From Ardenticatenales bacterium (GTDB lineage: Bacteria; Chloroflexota; Anaerolineae; Promineifilales; Promineifilaceae), in contig JACKBM010000009.1 of assembly GCA_020634575.1 (NCBI GenBank), forward strand, positions 1 to 64,000: a stretch of DNA of 64,000 nt. The letters run 5' to 3'. The translations under genes were made by a program, and so were the position numbers. Below the pieces are notes generated by a model. It was not told where the DNA came from and searched no databases. It worked only from the letters and a program-made list of their open reading frames with translations. This document shows, in pieces, positions 53,224 through 62,397 of the stretch; positions within the stretch are counted from its first letter, which is position 1; every line of letters starts with the position of its first letter.

Positions 53224-54819
53224 ATGAAAAGTTTCAAACAAGGCATGGTCAGCACCGCCCAAACAGAAGCCACCGCCGTGGGCCTGAACACGCTGCAACG
53301 GGGTGGCAACGCGGTGGATGCCGCCATCGCCATCTCCTTCATGCTCACCGTCACTGAGCCGCAAAACTCCGGCCTGGGCGGCGGCGGCTTCTGGACAGTC
53401 TGGCTGGCCAAGGAACAGCGCGCCTTTTTTCTGGATTTCCGCAACGCGTCGCCGGCAGCGGCGTTGCCTGAGATTTATTACCGGCCGGATCGCACCCTCG
53501 CCGACCTCACCCAAACCGGCCCGCTGGCCGTCGCCGTCCCCGGCATGCCCCGTGGCCTGGCCCATGCCGCCGCCCGCTACGGCGACATCGCCCGGCACGA
53601 TCTGGCCTCGCTCATCGACCCGGCCATCCACTGCGCCGCCAACGGCTTCACCATTTATCCGTACATGGCCCGGGTCCTGAGTTCGCAGCGCGACCGTTTG
53701 CTGCAAACGGCCTCCACCGCCGCCATTTACGCCGGTCCGGAAGCCACGTTAGCCGCCGGCCAAACCCTGCGCAACCCACACCTGGCCGCCAGCCTGCGCC
53801 AGATCCGCGACGAGGGGCTGGAAACATTGAGCAGCGGCCCCCTGGCGGAACGCATCGCCGCCTATCTCGCGGCCAACGGCGGCCTCGTCGCTCTGGCCGA
53901 CATGGCTGCCTACCAGCCCATCGAGCGGGAGCTGCTCCGCGGCAGCTATCGCGGCCACGAAATCTGGACCGCGCCGCCGCCTAGCGCCGGCGGCATCCGC
54001 CTGCTTCAGGTTCTCAACTTCATGGAACAGTTCCCCATCGGCGAGCTGGGCCATAACAGCGCCGCAACCCTGCATGTCATCGCCGAGGCGCTCAAACATT
54101 CCCGGGCCGCCTGCGATCATTTCATCGCCGACCCGCTATCCGCGCCGGACGCGCCCGTGGCCGAGCTGATCGACAAAGCCTGGGCTCTGGCCCGCCAGGC
54201 CGACTTTGCCGCTGACCGGGCCGCCGCCCATAGCTATCTCGACGCTGGCAGCCCCGACAACGGTGGCCACACCACCCATTTTTCGGTCATGGACCCATGG
54301 GGCAACATCGTCGCCGCCACGCAGACGCAGGGCATTTCCTTCGGCTCGGCGGTCGTGGCCGGGGACACGGGGCTCTTGCTCAACGGCGAGATGAACGATT
54401 TTGACCCCGACCCGGCCAACGTCAACGCCGTTCGCCCCCACCGCCGGCCCCGCAGCAACATGTGCCCGACCATTGTGCGCCAGGACGGGGAAACAGTCCT
54501 GGTTGTGGGCGCCCCCGGCGGCACGCGTATCCCCTCGGCTGTGATTCAAGCCATCAGCAACGTGCTCGACCACGGCCTGCCGCTTCAGGCCGCCGCTGAC
54601 GCCCCACGTATCCATTGGGAGCCAGGGATGTTACATGTGGAGGACGCGATCCGGCCGGATGTCATCACCACCCTGCGCGACCTCGGCCACCCCCTCAACC
54701 TCCGCCCCACCCCGGACGTCTACTTCGCCGCCATCCACGCCATCCAGCACGACCCGGCGACGGGCGAGTTAAGCGGGGCGGCGGATAGGCGGTTGGATGG
54801 GAATGTGTTGGGGTATTAG
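53224..54819 (+). CDS. ggt: Gamma-glutamyltransferase
   Basis: A 531-residue Ntn-hydrolase proenzyme. The large-subunit motifs are TEATAVGLNTLQRGGNAVDA, ISFMLTVTEPQNSGLGGGGF and LDFRNASPAAA. The autocleavage site and nucleophile is Thr350 in GGHTTHFSVMD. The small subunit has LLNGEMNDFD, NAVRPHRRPRSNMCPTIV, VVGAPGGTRIPSAVIQAISN and AADAPRIHWEP. It would hydrolyse or transfer gamma-glutamyl groups. No signal peptide is evident, so it may be cytoplasmic, unlike classical periplasmic GGT. The TAG stop coincides with the start of a repeat element. Confidence 0.93.
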   Translation: MKSFKQGMVSTAQTEATAVGLNTLQRGGNAVDAAIAISFMLTVTEPQNSGLGGGGFWTVWLAKEQRAFFLDFRNASPAAALPEIYYRPDRTLADLTQTGPLAVAVPGMPRGLAHAAARYGDIARHDLASLIDPAIHCAANGFTIYPYMARVLSSQRDRLLQTASTAAIYAGPEATLAAGQTLRNPHLAASLRQIRDEGLETLSSGPLAERIAAYLAANGGLVALADMAAYQPIERELLRGSYRGHEIWTAPPPSAGGIRLLQVLNFMEQFPIGELGHNSAATLHVIAEALKHSRAACDHFIADPLSAPDAPVAELIDKAWALARQADFAADRAAAHSYLDAGSPDNGGHTTHFSVMDPWGNIVAATQTQGISFGSAVVAGDTGLLLNGEMNDFDPDPANVNAVRPHRRPRSNMCPTIVRQDGETVLVVGAPGGTRIPSAVIQAISNVLDHGLPLQAAADAPRIHWEPGMLHVEDAIRPDVITTLRDLGHPLNLRPTPDVYFAAIHAIQHDPATGELSGAADRRLDGNVLGY

Positions 54820-54983
54820 CGGTCGGTACGGGCCAGTGGCCGTTGGGTTGTCAGCACGGGCCGTTGGCCCTTTCAGCCGTCGGTACGGGCCTGCGGCCCT
54901 TTCAGTGACCACTTTCGCGAACACTCCCACTGACCGCCGAAAGGGCCTCCTGGCCCGTACTGACCGCTGACAGCTAACATCTA
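54817..54983. repeat. Composite GTAC mini-hairpin repeat element, copy 4
   Basis: The element starts at the ggt stop codon (TAGCGGTCGGTACGGG) and ends at the MFS gene stop on the other strand (CTGACAGCTAACATCTACAA). Inside are hairpin units such as GTACGGGCCAGTGGCC, CACGGGCCGTTGGCCCTTTC and CGAAAGGGCC...GGCCCGTAC. It again lies exactly between two convergent stop codons. Confidence 0.82.
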
Positions 54984-56168
54984 CAACCGCCTCGGCAAAT
55001 AACTCGTCCCCCACGCCGTCGCCAGCTGAAGGGCAGCCAGGAGCAGGTAGAAGACCCAGAACGGGGCGACGAGCAGGGTGAGGAAGACGAGGGCCTGGGT
55101 CAGCAGGGAGGAGGTTTCGCGCCAGGTGGTGAAGACCATGGTCATGGCGGTGCGTTCGCGGGGGCGGACGAGGCGCATGAAGGGGATGTTGGACAGGACA
55201 TCCATAGTGGCCGCGCCCAGCGAGCCGACAAACCAGAAGAGGATGCCCAACGGTTGGGATTCGCCCAGCAAGCCCAGGGCAAGCAAACTGCCGCCCACCA
55301 ACACCGAACAACCCATCAGCACCTGGCGCGTACCAAAGCGATCAGCCAGCCAGCGCACCGCCGGGCTCAGGAGCAGCAGACCGCTGGCCATTGACAGCAA
55401 GACGCCGCCCAACCAGACTGGCAGATCCGCCTCAACGACGTAGATCGGGCCGTAAACAAAAAGGGCGCTCCAGAAGCAGGCCCGGCTCAGGGCGATGAGA
55501 TAAGCCAGCCGCAGCCGGGGTTGAGCCCAATAGCGCCGCACCGACTTAAGCGGGTTTTCAGCTCGCAGTGTGCCGGCCCGAATCACCTCATCATGCCCCA
55601 GGCGCAGCCACCAGAAGTAGCCGATCACGGCGGCCGCGATAATGCCGGTAAAGGTGTAGACGACGACCGGCCGGTATTCCGCATACAACCAGCCCCCCAA
55701 TGACGGCGCCACCAGCCAGGCCAGCCCCACCAGCACCATGCGCCGCGATTCGTTCTGGGCCAGCTCCTTCTTGCCGATGTAGGCCATGATGTATAGCGAC
55801 ATGCAGACCGAAAACATCGAGGCGCCGGCTGAGCGCAAGCCGATCCCGAGGGCAAACAGGACCGGCCGGCCGACCGAAAACAGCAGCACCGAAACGATCA
55901 GGAACAGACCACCCAACGTCACCAGACCACGTCGCGTCAGCAGCCGCTCCAGGTAGGCCAGATTAATGGTGAAGATGAGCGTGAAAATGGTGCTGGCAAA
56001 ATAGACAGAGGCAATCACATCCTTGCTGCCAAACGCCTTCAGGGCCACCAGCGGGATCACACTGACCAATGTCGCTCGGGCAAAACCATCCAGGCCCGAC
56101 AATCGCGCCAGTGATCCACCCACATCGTTGGACAACTGGCTCAAAAAGAGCGGCCGGCGAATAAACAT
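54981..56168 (-). CDS. MFS transporter
   Basis: A 395-residue membrane protein starting at ATG 56168 behind GGAGGGTGA. About eleven to twelve hydrophobic helices are visible, with the cytoplasmic loop LADRFGTRQVLMG (motif-A-like, between helices 8 and 9) and MRLVRPRERTAM near helix 10. It would be a secondary transporter with unknown substrate; no partner gene points to one. It converges on ggt. Confidence 0.88.
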   Translation of the reverse strand: MFIRRPLFLSQLSNDVGGSLARLSGLDGFARATLVSVIPLVALKAFGSKDVIASVYFASTIFTLIFTINLAYLERLLTRRGLVTLGGLFLIVSVLLFSVGRPVLFALGIGLRSAGASMFSVCMSLYIMAYIGKKELAQNESRRMVLVGLAWLVAPSLGGWLYAEYRPVVVYTFTGIIAAAVIGYFWWLRLGHDEVIRAGTLRAENPLKSVRRYWAQPRLRLAYLIALSRACFWSALFVYGPIYVVEADLPVWLGGVLLSMASGLLLLSPAVRWLADRFGTRQVLMGCSVLVGGSLLALGLLGESQPLGILFWFVGSLGAATMDVLSNIPFMRLVRPRERTAMTMVFTTWRETSSLLTQALVFLTLLVAPFWVFYLLLAALQLATAWGTSYLPRRL

Positions 56169-56300
56169 GGCTCACCCTCCCTGCTCATACAAAGATGTCG
56201 ACCCGATGATACCCGTCTTGCCGGGTTCGGGCAGCTTTGCGCTCCTCCCGGCCCTTTGCCGGTTATAATGCATCATCAACATTGACGACGAGGCGACGAC

Positions 56301-57116
56301 ATGACCCAATTGGCCAACAAAACCATCCTCATTACCGGCGCGGCCGGCGGCTTCGGCCAGGAATTTGCCCGCCAGCTTCTCGCCAGGGGTAACCAGCTCA
56401 TCCTGACCGATTGGCAAGCAGAGCCGCTGGCCCAATTAGCCACCAACGCTACTGGGCCTGGCCAGGTCCTGGCTCATTTCGCCACCGATCTGCTCGCCCT
56501 GGATGGCCCAGAAACCCTTGCCCGCCAGACCCAAGAGCTCGATACGCCAGTTGACATCCTGATCAACAACGCCGGCACCGCTGTTTTTGGCCGCGTCGAT
56601 GAAGTGCCTGCAGAGCAATGGCAACGGGTCGTGCAGCTAAATTTGATGGTGCCGATGGCGTTGAGCGCCGCCTTCGCCGCGCCCATGATTCAGCGGGGTA
56701 GCGGCCACATCGTCAATATCTCCTCCGTGGCCGGCTGGACGGCTGACATCGGCCTGTCCGCCTATGCCGCCAGCAAGTTTGGCCTGCGCGGCTTCAGCGA
56801 GACCATCGCCGCTGAGCTACGGCCTCACAACGTCAAGGTGTCAGTCGCGTTTCCCTTTTTCAGCCGTACGCCTATTTTGAATTCGCCCCGTTTTGGCAGT
56901 TATGCCGTTGACCGGCCGGCGACCGACGCCATTCCCGGCATTACGGAGCCGGCCGCTGTGGTGGCGGCCATGCTGACGGGCATCGAGCGCGATCAGCTGC
57001 ATATTTTCCCAGACCGGACCGGCCGGACCCTCTATCGGCTCAGCCGTTACACCCCGCGCCTGTTCGCCTTTTTGCGCCGCCGTATGACGCTGGCCAACCA
57101 GCTGCCCGCCAATTAG
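56301..57116 (+). CDS. Short-chain dehydrogenase/reductase
   Basis: A 271-residue classical SDR with TGAAGGFGQEFARQL (nucleotide motif), INNAGTAVFG, HIVNISSVAG (catalytic Ser) and YAASKFGLRGFSETIA (catalytic Tyr/Lys). The C-terminal RYTPRLFAFLRRRMTL tail is basic and amphipathic, as in membrane-associated SDRs acting on lipids or steroids. Substrate is unknown. A TATAAT at 56264-56269 may be its -10 box. Confidence 0.92.
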   Translation: MTQLANKTILITGAAGGFGQEFARQLLARGNQLILTDWQAEPLAQLATNATGPGQVLAHFATDLLALDGPETLARQTQELDTPVDILINNAGTAVFGRVDEVPAEQWQRVVQLNLMVPMALSAAFAAPMIQRGSGHIVNISSVAGWTADIGLSAYAASKFGLRGFSETIAAELRPHNVKVSVAFPFFSRTPILNSPRFGSYAVDRPATDAIPGITEPAAVVAAMLTGIERDQLHIFPDRTGRTLYRLSRYTPRLFAFLRRRMTLANQLPAN

Positions 57117-57152
57117 AGTAAAAGTCATAGCTCACTTTCCCCGCACCTGACC

Positions 57153-57158
57153 TATAAT
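57153..57158 (+). promoter_or_regulatory. -10 element directly before the RdhA-like gene
   Basis: TATAAT ends 10 nt before ATG 57169; no SD is present. Confidence 0.5.
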
Positions 57159-57168
57159 AAGCGTCACG

Positions 57169-58470
57169 ATGCTGGCCGCTCTCCGCAAACTCCTGCGCCA
57201 TCCGCGCCCCGCCCATCTCGGTAAATACCGGATGGAATGGCTGACCCGCGTCCCGCAGCCCACCACCCGCATCACCGACAACGTCCCCCGGATGCCCAAA
57301 CGGGCCGATTTTTTTATCCGCTCCGGTTATGGCGATCTCGGCGAGCGCCAGAAAAAAGAGGTCCGTCGCTTCACCCGCAAGATGCCTCTGAACAACGCCT
57401 TTGGCCAGGTCATGGGCGCCATCACGCCGCTGCAACGGGGCAGCGCCAGGGAAGAGCCGGTCGAAATGCCGGCTGATCTCCAGGAACGATCCAATCATCT
57501 AAAATCGCTGTGCTACTTTCTGGATGCCGATATCGTCGGGATCTGTCGGGTGCCAGAGTATGCCTGGTATTCCCACGACCGCGGCGGCACACCCATCCCG
57601 GCCCGGCACCAATACGCCATCGTGATTCTCGTCGACCAGGGCTACGAGACGATGGCGGGCTCCAGCGGTGACGACTGGATCAGCGCCTCGCAGAGCTATC
57701 GCGCCTACCTCCGCGGTGCCGAAGTGGCTACCGTCGTGACCAGCTACCTCCACGAACTGGGCTACGAGGCCCAGGCCCACACCAACAGCGACAGTGACGT
57801 CCTGCATTTGCCGCTTTTGTTGCTGGCCGGGCTAGGCGAGCTGGGCCGCATGGGCGAAGTGGTTATCAACCCGTTCCTGGGACCGCGCTTCAAGACGTCG
57901 GTTGTGACGACCAACCTGGAGTTGGCGGTTGACCAGCCCATCGATTTTAACCTGCAGAAGTTCTGCGAAAGCTGCCGCAAATGCGCCCGGGAATGCCCTT
58001 GTGGCGCCATCAGCTACGAAGACAAGGTGATATTTAACGGCTACGAGATCTGGAAACCGGACGTGGAGGCTTGTGCGCGGTATCGGGTGCAGAATCCGGC
58101 CGGTTCCGGCTGTGGCCGCTGCATGAAGGTCTGCCCCTTTAACAAGCCGGGCCTACTCCACCAACGCTTCGCCCTCTGGCTGGCCATCAAATTTCCCGCC
58201 AGCCACAAACTGCTCATCTGGCTAGACGACGCCCTGGGCTACGGCGAGCGCGAACCGATCTGGCGCTGGTGGCTCGACTTTGAATGGGTCGATGGCAAAT
58301 TACGCCGGCCAGCCAAAACCAACGAGCGCGACCTGCGCCCCGAAAAACCTGAGCCGCCATTGCGCCGCAAAATCACCTTCTACGACTTCGACAACGCGCC
58401 GCCCCCCGGCGCGACCGAAGCCATCCCCCTCCGCCAGAAAAGAGAACGCCCAGAAGCTACCGACCAATGA
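57169..58470 (+). CDS. Reductive-dehalogenase-like 4Fe-4S protein (cytoplasmic)
   Basis: A 433-residue protein with an N-terminal ~250-residue domain resembling RdhA/QueG corrinoid-binding proteins (FFIRSGYGDLGERQ, YFLDADIVGICRVPEYAWYS, ASQSYRAYLRGAEVATVVTS, LLLAGLGELGRMGEVVINPF with following GPRFKTSVVTTNLEL). Two 4Fe-4S motifs follow: CESCRKCARECP (C-x2-C-x2-C-x3-CP) and CARYRVQ...CGRCMKVCP. No twin-arginine leader is present and no RdhB anchor gene lies nearby, so it would be cytoplasmic, like catabolic reductive dehalogenases or an unknown corrinoid reductase. Dehalogenation itself is not shown. Confidence 0.82.
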   Translation: MLAALRKLLRHPRPAHLGKYRMEWLTRVPQPTTRITDNVPRMPKRADFFIRSGYGDLGERQKKEVRRFTRKMPLNNAFGQVMGAITPLQRGSAREEPVEMPADLQERSNHLKSLCYFLDADIVGICRVPEYAWYSHDRGGTPIPARHQYAIVILVDQGYETMAGSSGDDWISASQSYRAYLRGAEVATVVTSYLHELGYEAQAHTNSDSDVLHLPLLLLAGLGELGRMGEVVINPFLGPRFKTSVVTTNLELAVDQPIDFNLQKFCESCRKCARECPCGAISYEDKVIFNGYEIWKPDVEACARYRVQNPAGSGCGRCMKVCPFNKPGLLHQRFALWLAIKFPASHKLLIWLDDALGYGEREPIWRWWLDFEWVDGKLRRPAKTNERDLRPEKPEPPLRRKITFYDFDNAPPPGATEAIPLRQKRERPEATDQ

Positions 58471-58482
58471 GTTTAGCTAGAC

Positions 58483-58541
58483 ACCCGTCGGGTAGTGGAC
58501 CCGTCGGGTAGTGGACCCGTCGGGTGGCGGACCCGTCGGGT
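58483..58541. repeat. Four ACCCGTCGGGT palindromes in a 16-bp tandem
   Basis: ACCCGTCGGGT occurs at 58483, 58499, 58515 and 58531, exactly 16 bp apart, separated by AGTGG, AGTGG and GGCGG. Each 11-mer is a palindrome about a central base. The array lies 54 bp upstream of the DMFase-like gene. It could be a multi-site operator or a repeat expansion. Confidence 0.88.
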
Positions 58542-58594
58542 TGGCGTAAAATACATATGTCCCTACCCCTTTTGTTCTCTTTTCAGGAGGAAAT

Positions 58595-60592
58595 ATGAGT
58601 TCGCCGACCCCATCTACCGCGCAGGCCAACAAGATTGTCCGGGAAAATCTGCTGCCTGGCTCGCCCTCAACCGAGTGGGATATCAATGGCTGGGGCGACC
58701 CGTCCATTCAAGGCTTCGCCACCGACATCAGCATCAACCTCGGCGAGACCGTCGCTTTCAAGATTAAGACAGCTTCCGACAACTATCGCATCGATATCTA
58801 CCGGCTCGGCTATTACGGCGGCCACGGCGCCCGCCTCGTCGATTCCATCTTGCCATCCGTCACTCTGCCACAAGAACAGCCTGAAGGCATCCGCGATCCA
58901 GTCACGCGCCTCTACGACTGCGGCAACTGGGCCGTCTCTGCCTCCTGGACCGCCCCGGCCGATGCCACTTCCGGCGTCTACATCGCCCGCCTGGTGCGCC
59001 AGGATGATCAGCCGGGCAGCTGGCGCGCTGACAATGGTCAGGATAAACCGGTTGACCCGCCAGATACGGGCGCCCACGCCTACGGCTCCTCCGGCCGAGG
59101 CCGCCTGGCCAACGCCCTGCGCGAACCGCGCGCCAGCCACATCTATTTCATTGTCCGTGATGACGACGGCGGCGCCGAGATCCTGTTCCAGACCGCTGAC
59201 ACCACCTGGCAAGCGTACAACCGCTATGGCGGCCACAGCACCTACGCCGAACTGGACGAGACCTATCCGCGCGTCCATGGCGCCCGGGCTACCCGGGCTC
59301 ACAAAGTCAGCTACAACCGGCCCTTCGAGACCCGTCATTATCGCGCCGTCAACATGGTTTTTAATGGCGAATATCCGTTTATCCGCTGGCTGGAGAAAAA
59401 TGGCTACGACGTCAGCTATTTCACCGGCCTGGACAGCGACCGGCGCGGCGAGGAAATCCTCAAGCACAAGCTGTTCATGTCCGTGGCCCATGATGAATAT
59501 TGGTCGGGCGACCAGCGCAAACATGTCGAAGCGGCCCGCGCCGCCGGCGTCCATCTCGCCTTTTTCAGCGGCAACGAGGTTTACTGGAAGATCCGCTGGG
59601 AGGAGAGCGTCGATGGCGCCGGGACACCGTATCGGACGATGGTGGTCTACAAGGAGACGCACGATAAAGCCAAAATCGACCCCAAGGCTGACACCTGGAC
59701 CGGCAGTTGGCGTGACGATCGACCATACAACCCTGAAGGGCCCCAGCCAGAAAACGCCTTGACCGGCACGATATTTACCGTTGATGCCTGGCGCAATGAT
59801 CCGCTGGTGGTGCCCTATGAATACAGCCGGCTGCGCTTTTGGCGGAACACCAAGGTGGCTGAGCTGGAGCCGGGTGAGCGAGCGATTATGCTGCGCGGCC
59901 TGCTGGGGCATGAATGGGATGAAGATATTGACAACGGGTTCAGACCGGCCGGTCTCTTCCGCCTCTCCGAAACCACCGTCGACAACGTCCCCTACCTCCA
60001 GGACCAGGGCAGCATCGACGATTCCGGCACCGCCACCCACCACCTGGTCATGTACCGCCACGAAAGCGGCGCGCTCGTCTTCGGTGCCGGCACCGTCCAA
60101 TGGGCCTGGGGGCTGGATGGCCACCACGACAGCGAAACCGGCGTGCCGCCCGAGCGGGCCAACGCCTACAACACCCGGATCGGCGTCGACATCCTGGCCC
60201 CGGACCGCAACATCCAACAGGCCACGGTTAACCTGTTTGCCGACATGGGCATCCAGCCAACCACACTGGAAACCGGCCTGGTCGCCGCAGCGCCATCGAC
60301 CGACCATGAAGCGCCCACATCCAGTATCATCCAACCAGTCGAGGACGCTGAATTACCCATCGGCCCGGTTCTCATTCAGGGGACAGCCCAGGATATCGGT
60401 GGCGGCGTTGTGGCGGCGGTCGAGGTCAGTGTGGACGGTGGTCAGCGCTGGCACCCGGCGACGGGCCGCGAACAATGGCAATTTTACTGGCGCCCTGAGG
60501 CCCCCGGCAGCTATTCTATTTGTTGCCGGGCCGTTGATGACAGCGGTAATCTGGAAGAGTGTCAGGCACAGGTGACTGTGATTGTAAAGTAG
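58595..60592 (+). CDS. N,N-dimethylformamidase beta-subunit-like protein with C-terminal Ig-like domain
   Basis: A 665-residue protein starting behind CAGGAGG. An N-terminal beta domain (IKTASDNYRIDIYRLGYYGG) is followed by the DMFase large-subunit-like domain: TWQAYNRYGG, PFIRWLEKNGYDVSYFTGLD, LFMSVAHDEYWSGDQRKHVE, LAFFSGNEVYWKIRWEES and GLLGHEWDED. The C-terminal ~90 residues (VLIQGTAQDIGGGVVAAVEV, VSVDGGQRWHPATG, VDDSGNLEECQAQ) form an Ig/FN3-like module of the oxidoreductase-molybdopterin dimerisation kind. There is no signal peptide. The DMFase activity is not implied; this family is broad and largely uncharacterised. Confidence 0.82.
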   Translation: MSSPTPSTAQANKIVRENLLPGSPSTEWDINGWGDPSIQGFATDISINLGETVAFKIKTASDNYRIDIYRLGYYGGHGARLVDSILPSVTLPQEQPEGIRDPVTRLYDCGNWAVSASWTAPADATSGVYIARLVRQDDQPGSWRADNGQDKPVDPPDTGAHAYGSSGRGRLANALREPRASHIYFIVRDDDGGAEILFQTADTTWQAYNRYGGHSTYAELDETYPRVHGARATRAHKVSYNRPFETRHYRAVNMVFNGEYPFIRWLEKNGYDVSYFTGLDSDRRGEEILKHKLFMSVAHDEYWSGDQRKHVEAARAAGVHLAFFSGNEVYWKIRWEESVDGAGTPYRTMVVYKETHDKAKIDPKADTWTGSWRDDRPYNPEGPQPENALTGTIFTVDAWRNDPLVVPYEYSRLRFWRNTKVAELEPGERAIMLRGLLGHEWDEDIDNGFRPAGLFRLSETTVDNVPYLQDQGSIDDSGTATHHLVMYRHESGALVFGAGTVQWAWGLDGHHDSETGVPPERANAYNTRIGVDILAPDRNIQQATVNLFADMGIQPTTLETGLVAAAPSTDHEAPTSSIIQPVEDAELPIGPVLIQGTAQDIGGGVVAAVEVSVDGGQRWHPATGREQWQFYWRPEAPGSYSICCRAVDDSGNLEECQAQVTVIVK

Positions 60593-60598
60593 GCTCGC

Positions 60599-60687
60599 AG
60601 GGCGCGGAGCGCCCAAGAGCAGACCTGGCGACGCATAGCGTCACCACGAGAAACGAAGTGGGGCGCCTTGCAAGGCGCCCCCACTTC
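60599..60687. terminator. Three successive hairpins between convergent genes
   Basis: GGGCGCGGAGCGCCC, GGCGACGCATAGCGTCACC and a large hairpin GAAGTGGGGCGCCTTG / CAAGGCGCCCCCACTTC (60655-60687) follow each other. The last has a stem of about 16 bp. No long T run follows on either strand, but placement between convergent genes suggests termination. Confidence 0.65.
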
Positions 60688-60993
60688 CTAAAACGGCTTA
60701 CTCACCCACAAAATCAGCAGATAACTCAAATACCCCGCCAGCACCCCCACACCAAACTGGCGCGTCCGGTAAATCGCGACGCCAGCGACAGCCAGGGCAA
60801 TGACCTTGCTCGGCAACACCACCGGATCGCGAATGACCGACGGCGTCACCAGCGCGGTAAACACGGCAATGGGCACATAATGCAGGTAGCGGGTCAGCCA
60901 GGACGCTTTGCCCAGCGATTCCAGCGAAAAACCGCTCAGCCGGCAAAGAAAGATAATGACGGCGCTGCTGCCAATCAGCAGATTAATGTTCAT
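60688..60993 (-). CDS. azlD: AzlD-family branched-chain amino-acid exporter subunit
   Basis: A 101-residue membrane protein starting at ATG 60993. It has the AzlD layout of three to four short helices (LLIGSSAVIIFLCRLSGFSL, YVPIAVFTALVTPSVI, VIALAVAGVAIYRTRQFGVG, GYLSYLLILWV). It partners AzlC in branched-chain amino-acid export. Its start overlaps the azlC stop by 11 bp. Confidence 0.9.
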   Translation of the reverse strand: MNINLLIGSSAVIIFLCRLSGFSLESLGKASWLTRYLHYVPIAVFTALVTPSVIRDPVVLPSKVIALAVAGVAIYRTRQFGVGVLAGYLSYLLILWVSKPF

Positions 60994-61720
60994 TTCGCAC
61001 CTCCGCCGTGGTCGGTGACCAATATTTCTCCAGTAGGAGCCCAACTGCCGGCCCTATCAGGGCCACCAGCAACACTGTGCGGCTCCCCAGCCCCATCTTG
61101 ACGAACAAGACCGCCAGCCCCACACTGACCAAGCCCACAAGTAAATCAAGACGATTCTTGATCACCAGGACCAGCAGCAGGAAAAAAGTCAGTGGCACCA
61201 CAAAATCAAGGTAACGGATATCGACATCGATAAAGAAGGAACCCAGCCATAAGCCCAGCCCGGTAAACAGATTCCAGGCGGTATACATGCTGAGTTCGGC
61301 CCCCAGCAGATAGGGCATCTTTTGCTTGATCGTGGTCGCCACCGTCACACCAAAGGCCGCATCCGTCAGGAAGAAGCCATACAGGAACTGGGCCGCCCGC
61401 GAGAAGCGAATTTCCTTCGTCAGCGTCAGGCCGTAAAGCAGATGGTGAATGTTCATCACCAGCATCGTCAACAGCACAATTTGGGCCGAGGCGCCGGCCG
61501 CAAACAGCTCAACCAGGGCCAGCTGGGCTGCCGATGTGAACATGAAGAGGCTCATCATCTGGATGCTGCCATCCGGGATGCCCGCCGTGCGCGCCGCGAT
61601 CACGAAGGCGAAGGCAAACGGCGCCGCCGCCAGCCAGAGCGGCAGGATGGCGGCAAAACCCCGGCCGAACGGGCTTTGCCAGGCCTGTTGCAGCCGATTG
61701 TTAGCCGGGACGGTATTCAT
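60983..61720 (-). CDS. azlC: AzlC-family branched-chain amino-acid exporter subunit
   Basis: A 245-residue membrane protein starting at ATG 61720 behind GGAG. AzlC signatures are LPLWLAAAPFAFAFVIAART, MSLFMFTSAAQLALVELFAA, MLVMNIHHLLYGLTL and FFLTDAAFGVT. It forms the large subunit of the AzlCD exporter. It overlaps the upstream acetyltransferase gene by 20 bp and azlD by 11 bp, giving a tight three-gene operon. Confidence 0.93.
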   Translation of the reverse strand: MNTVPANNRLQQAWQSPFGRGFAAILPLWLAAAPFAFAFVIAARTAGIPDGSIQMMSLFMFTSAAQLALVELFAAGASAQIVLLTMLVMNIHHLLYGLTLTKEIRFSRAAQFLYGFFLTDAAFGVTVATTIKQKMPYLLGAELSMYTAWNLFTGLGLWLGSFFIDVDIRYLDFVVPLTFFLLLVLVIKNRLDLLVGLVSVGLAVLFVKMGLGSRTVLLVALIGPAVGLLLEKYWSPTTAEVRNEH

Positions 61721-62198
61721 ACATATGCTCCACAAGTTCCTTTGAGCCGGTCAAATGGGCGCCATCCGCTTCCGCTGCCAGCTGGAAACCGTGCAGCTCA
61801 TAGAGGTGGCGGGCCGCATCCAGCCCGGGAAATGTCGTCAGGTAGATGCGTCCGAAGCCTTTGTCATGACAGAAAGCCATCGCCTGGTTCATTAGCCGGT
61901 GGCCGATGCCGGTGCCCTGGTAAGCCGGATCGATGATGAACCAGCGCAGCCGCGCTTCACCGGCCGGTTCCCCCGACCCCACAATAAAAATGCCGCCAGC
62001 AACCGTCGCCCCATCCAGGGCAAACCAGGCGCCATCCAACTCCGGGTTGAAGTTCAGATAAAACTTGCCAATCCCGGCCGCGACGGAAGCCTCAAAATAA
62101 CGGCCCAGATTCCAGTTCTGCCGGTAATAACTGCCGTGCAGCTCGATAATCCGGCCAATGCTGCCGGCCACATAGTCACTAATCTCGATTTCACTCAT
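61701..62198 (-). CDS. GNAT N-acetyltransferase
   Basis: A 165-residue protein leading the azlCD operon. It has an acetyl-CoA binding motif (IIDPAYQGTGIGHRLMNQAM) and HLYELHGFQLAAE near the C-terminus. FNPELDGAWFALDGATVAGG belongs to the N-terminal half. Genes of this type are often fused or adjacent to MarR regulators; none is here. Its placement with an amino-acid exporter suggests an amino-acid-type substrate (weak inference). Confidence 0.88.
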   Translation of the reverse strand: MSEIEISDYVAGSIGRIIELHGSYYRQNWNLGRYFEASVAAGIGKFYLNFNPELDGAWFALDGATVAGGIFIVGSGEPAGEARLRWFIIDPAYQGTGIGHRLMNQAMAFCHDKGFGRIYLTTFPGLDAARHLYELHGFQLAAEADGAHLTGSKELVEHMYEYRPG

Positions 62199-62397
62199 AC
62201 CCTGTCATCCCGAGCGTCCACAATTGCGAACCACACTCATCAAGAAAAAGCGAGGGACCTCTCCGCCCACCCCGCATTTGTCCCATCCAACCGCCAACCG
62301 GCCACCCAACAAACTCACCATGCACCCGGCCCATTCACATGAAGAAGTGTAGAATGATGTCTCTATATTGTCATAGACTTTAAAGACGAATTTTGCC

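Noticed and set aside
57169..58470. Evidence for organohalide respiration
   Set aside because: No Tat signal, RdhB membrane anchor or regulator accompanies the RdhA-like protein.
58667..60334. A 555-codon open frame on the minus strand
   Set aside because: It lies wholly antisense to the DMFase-like gene, which has clear family motifs. Long antisense frames are expected in GC-rich coding DNA.
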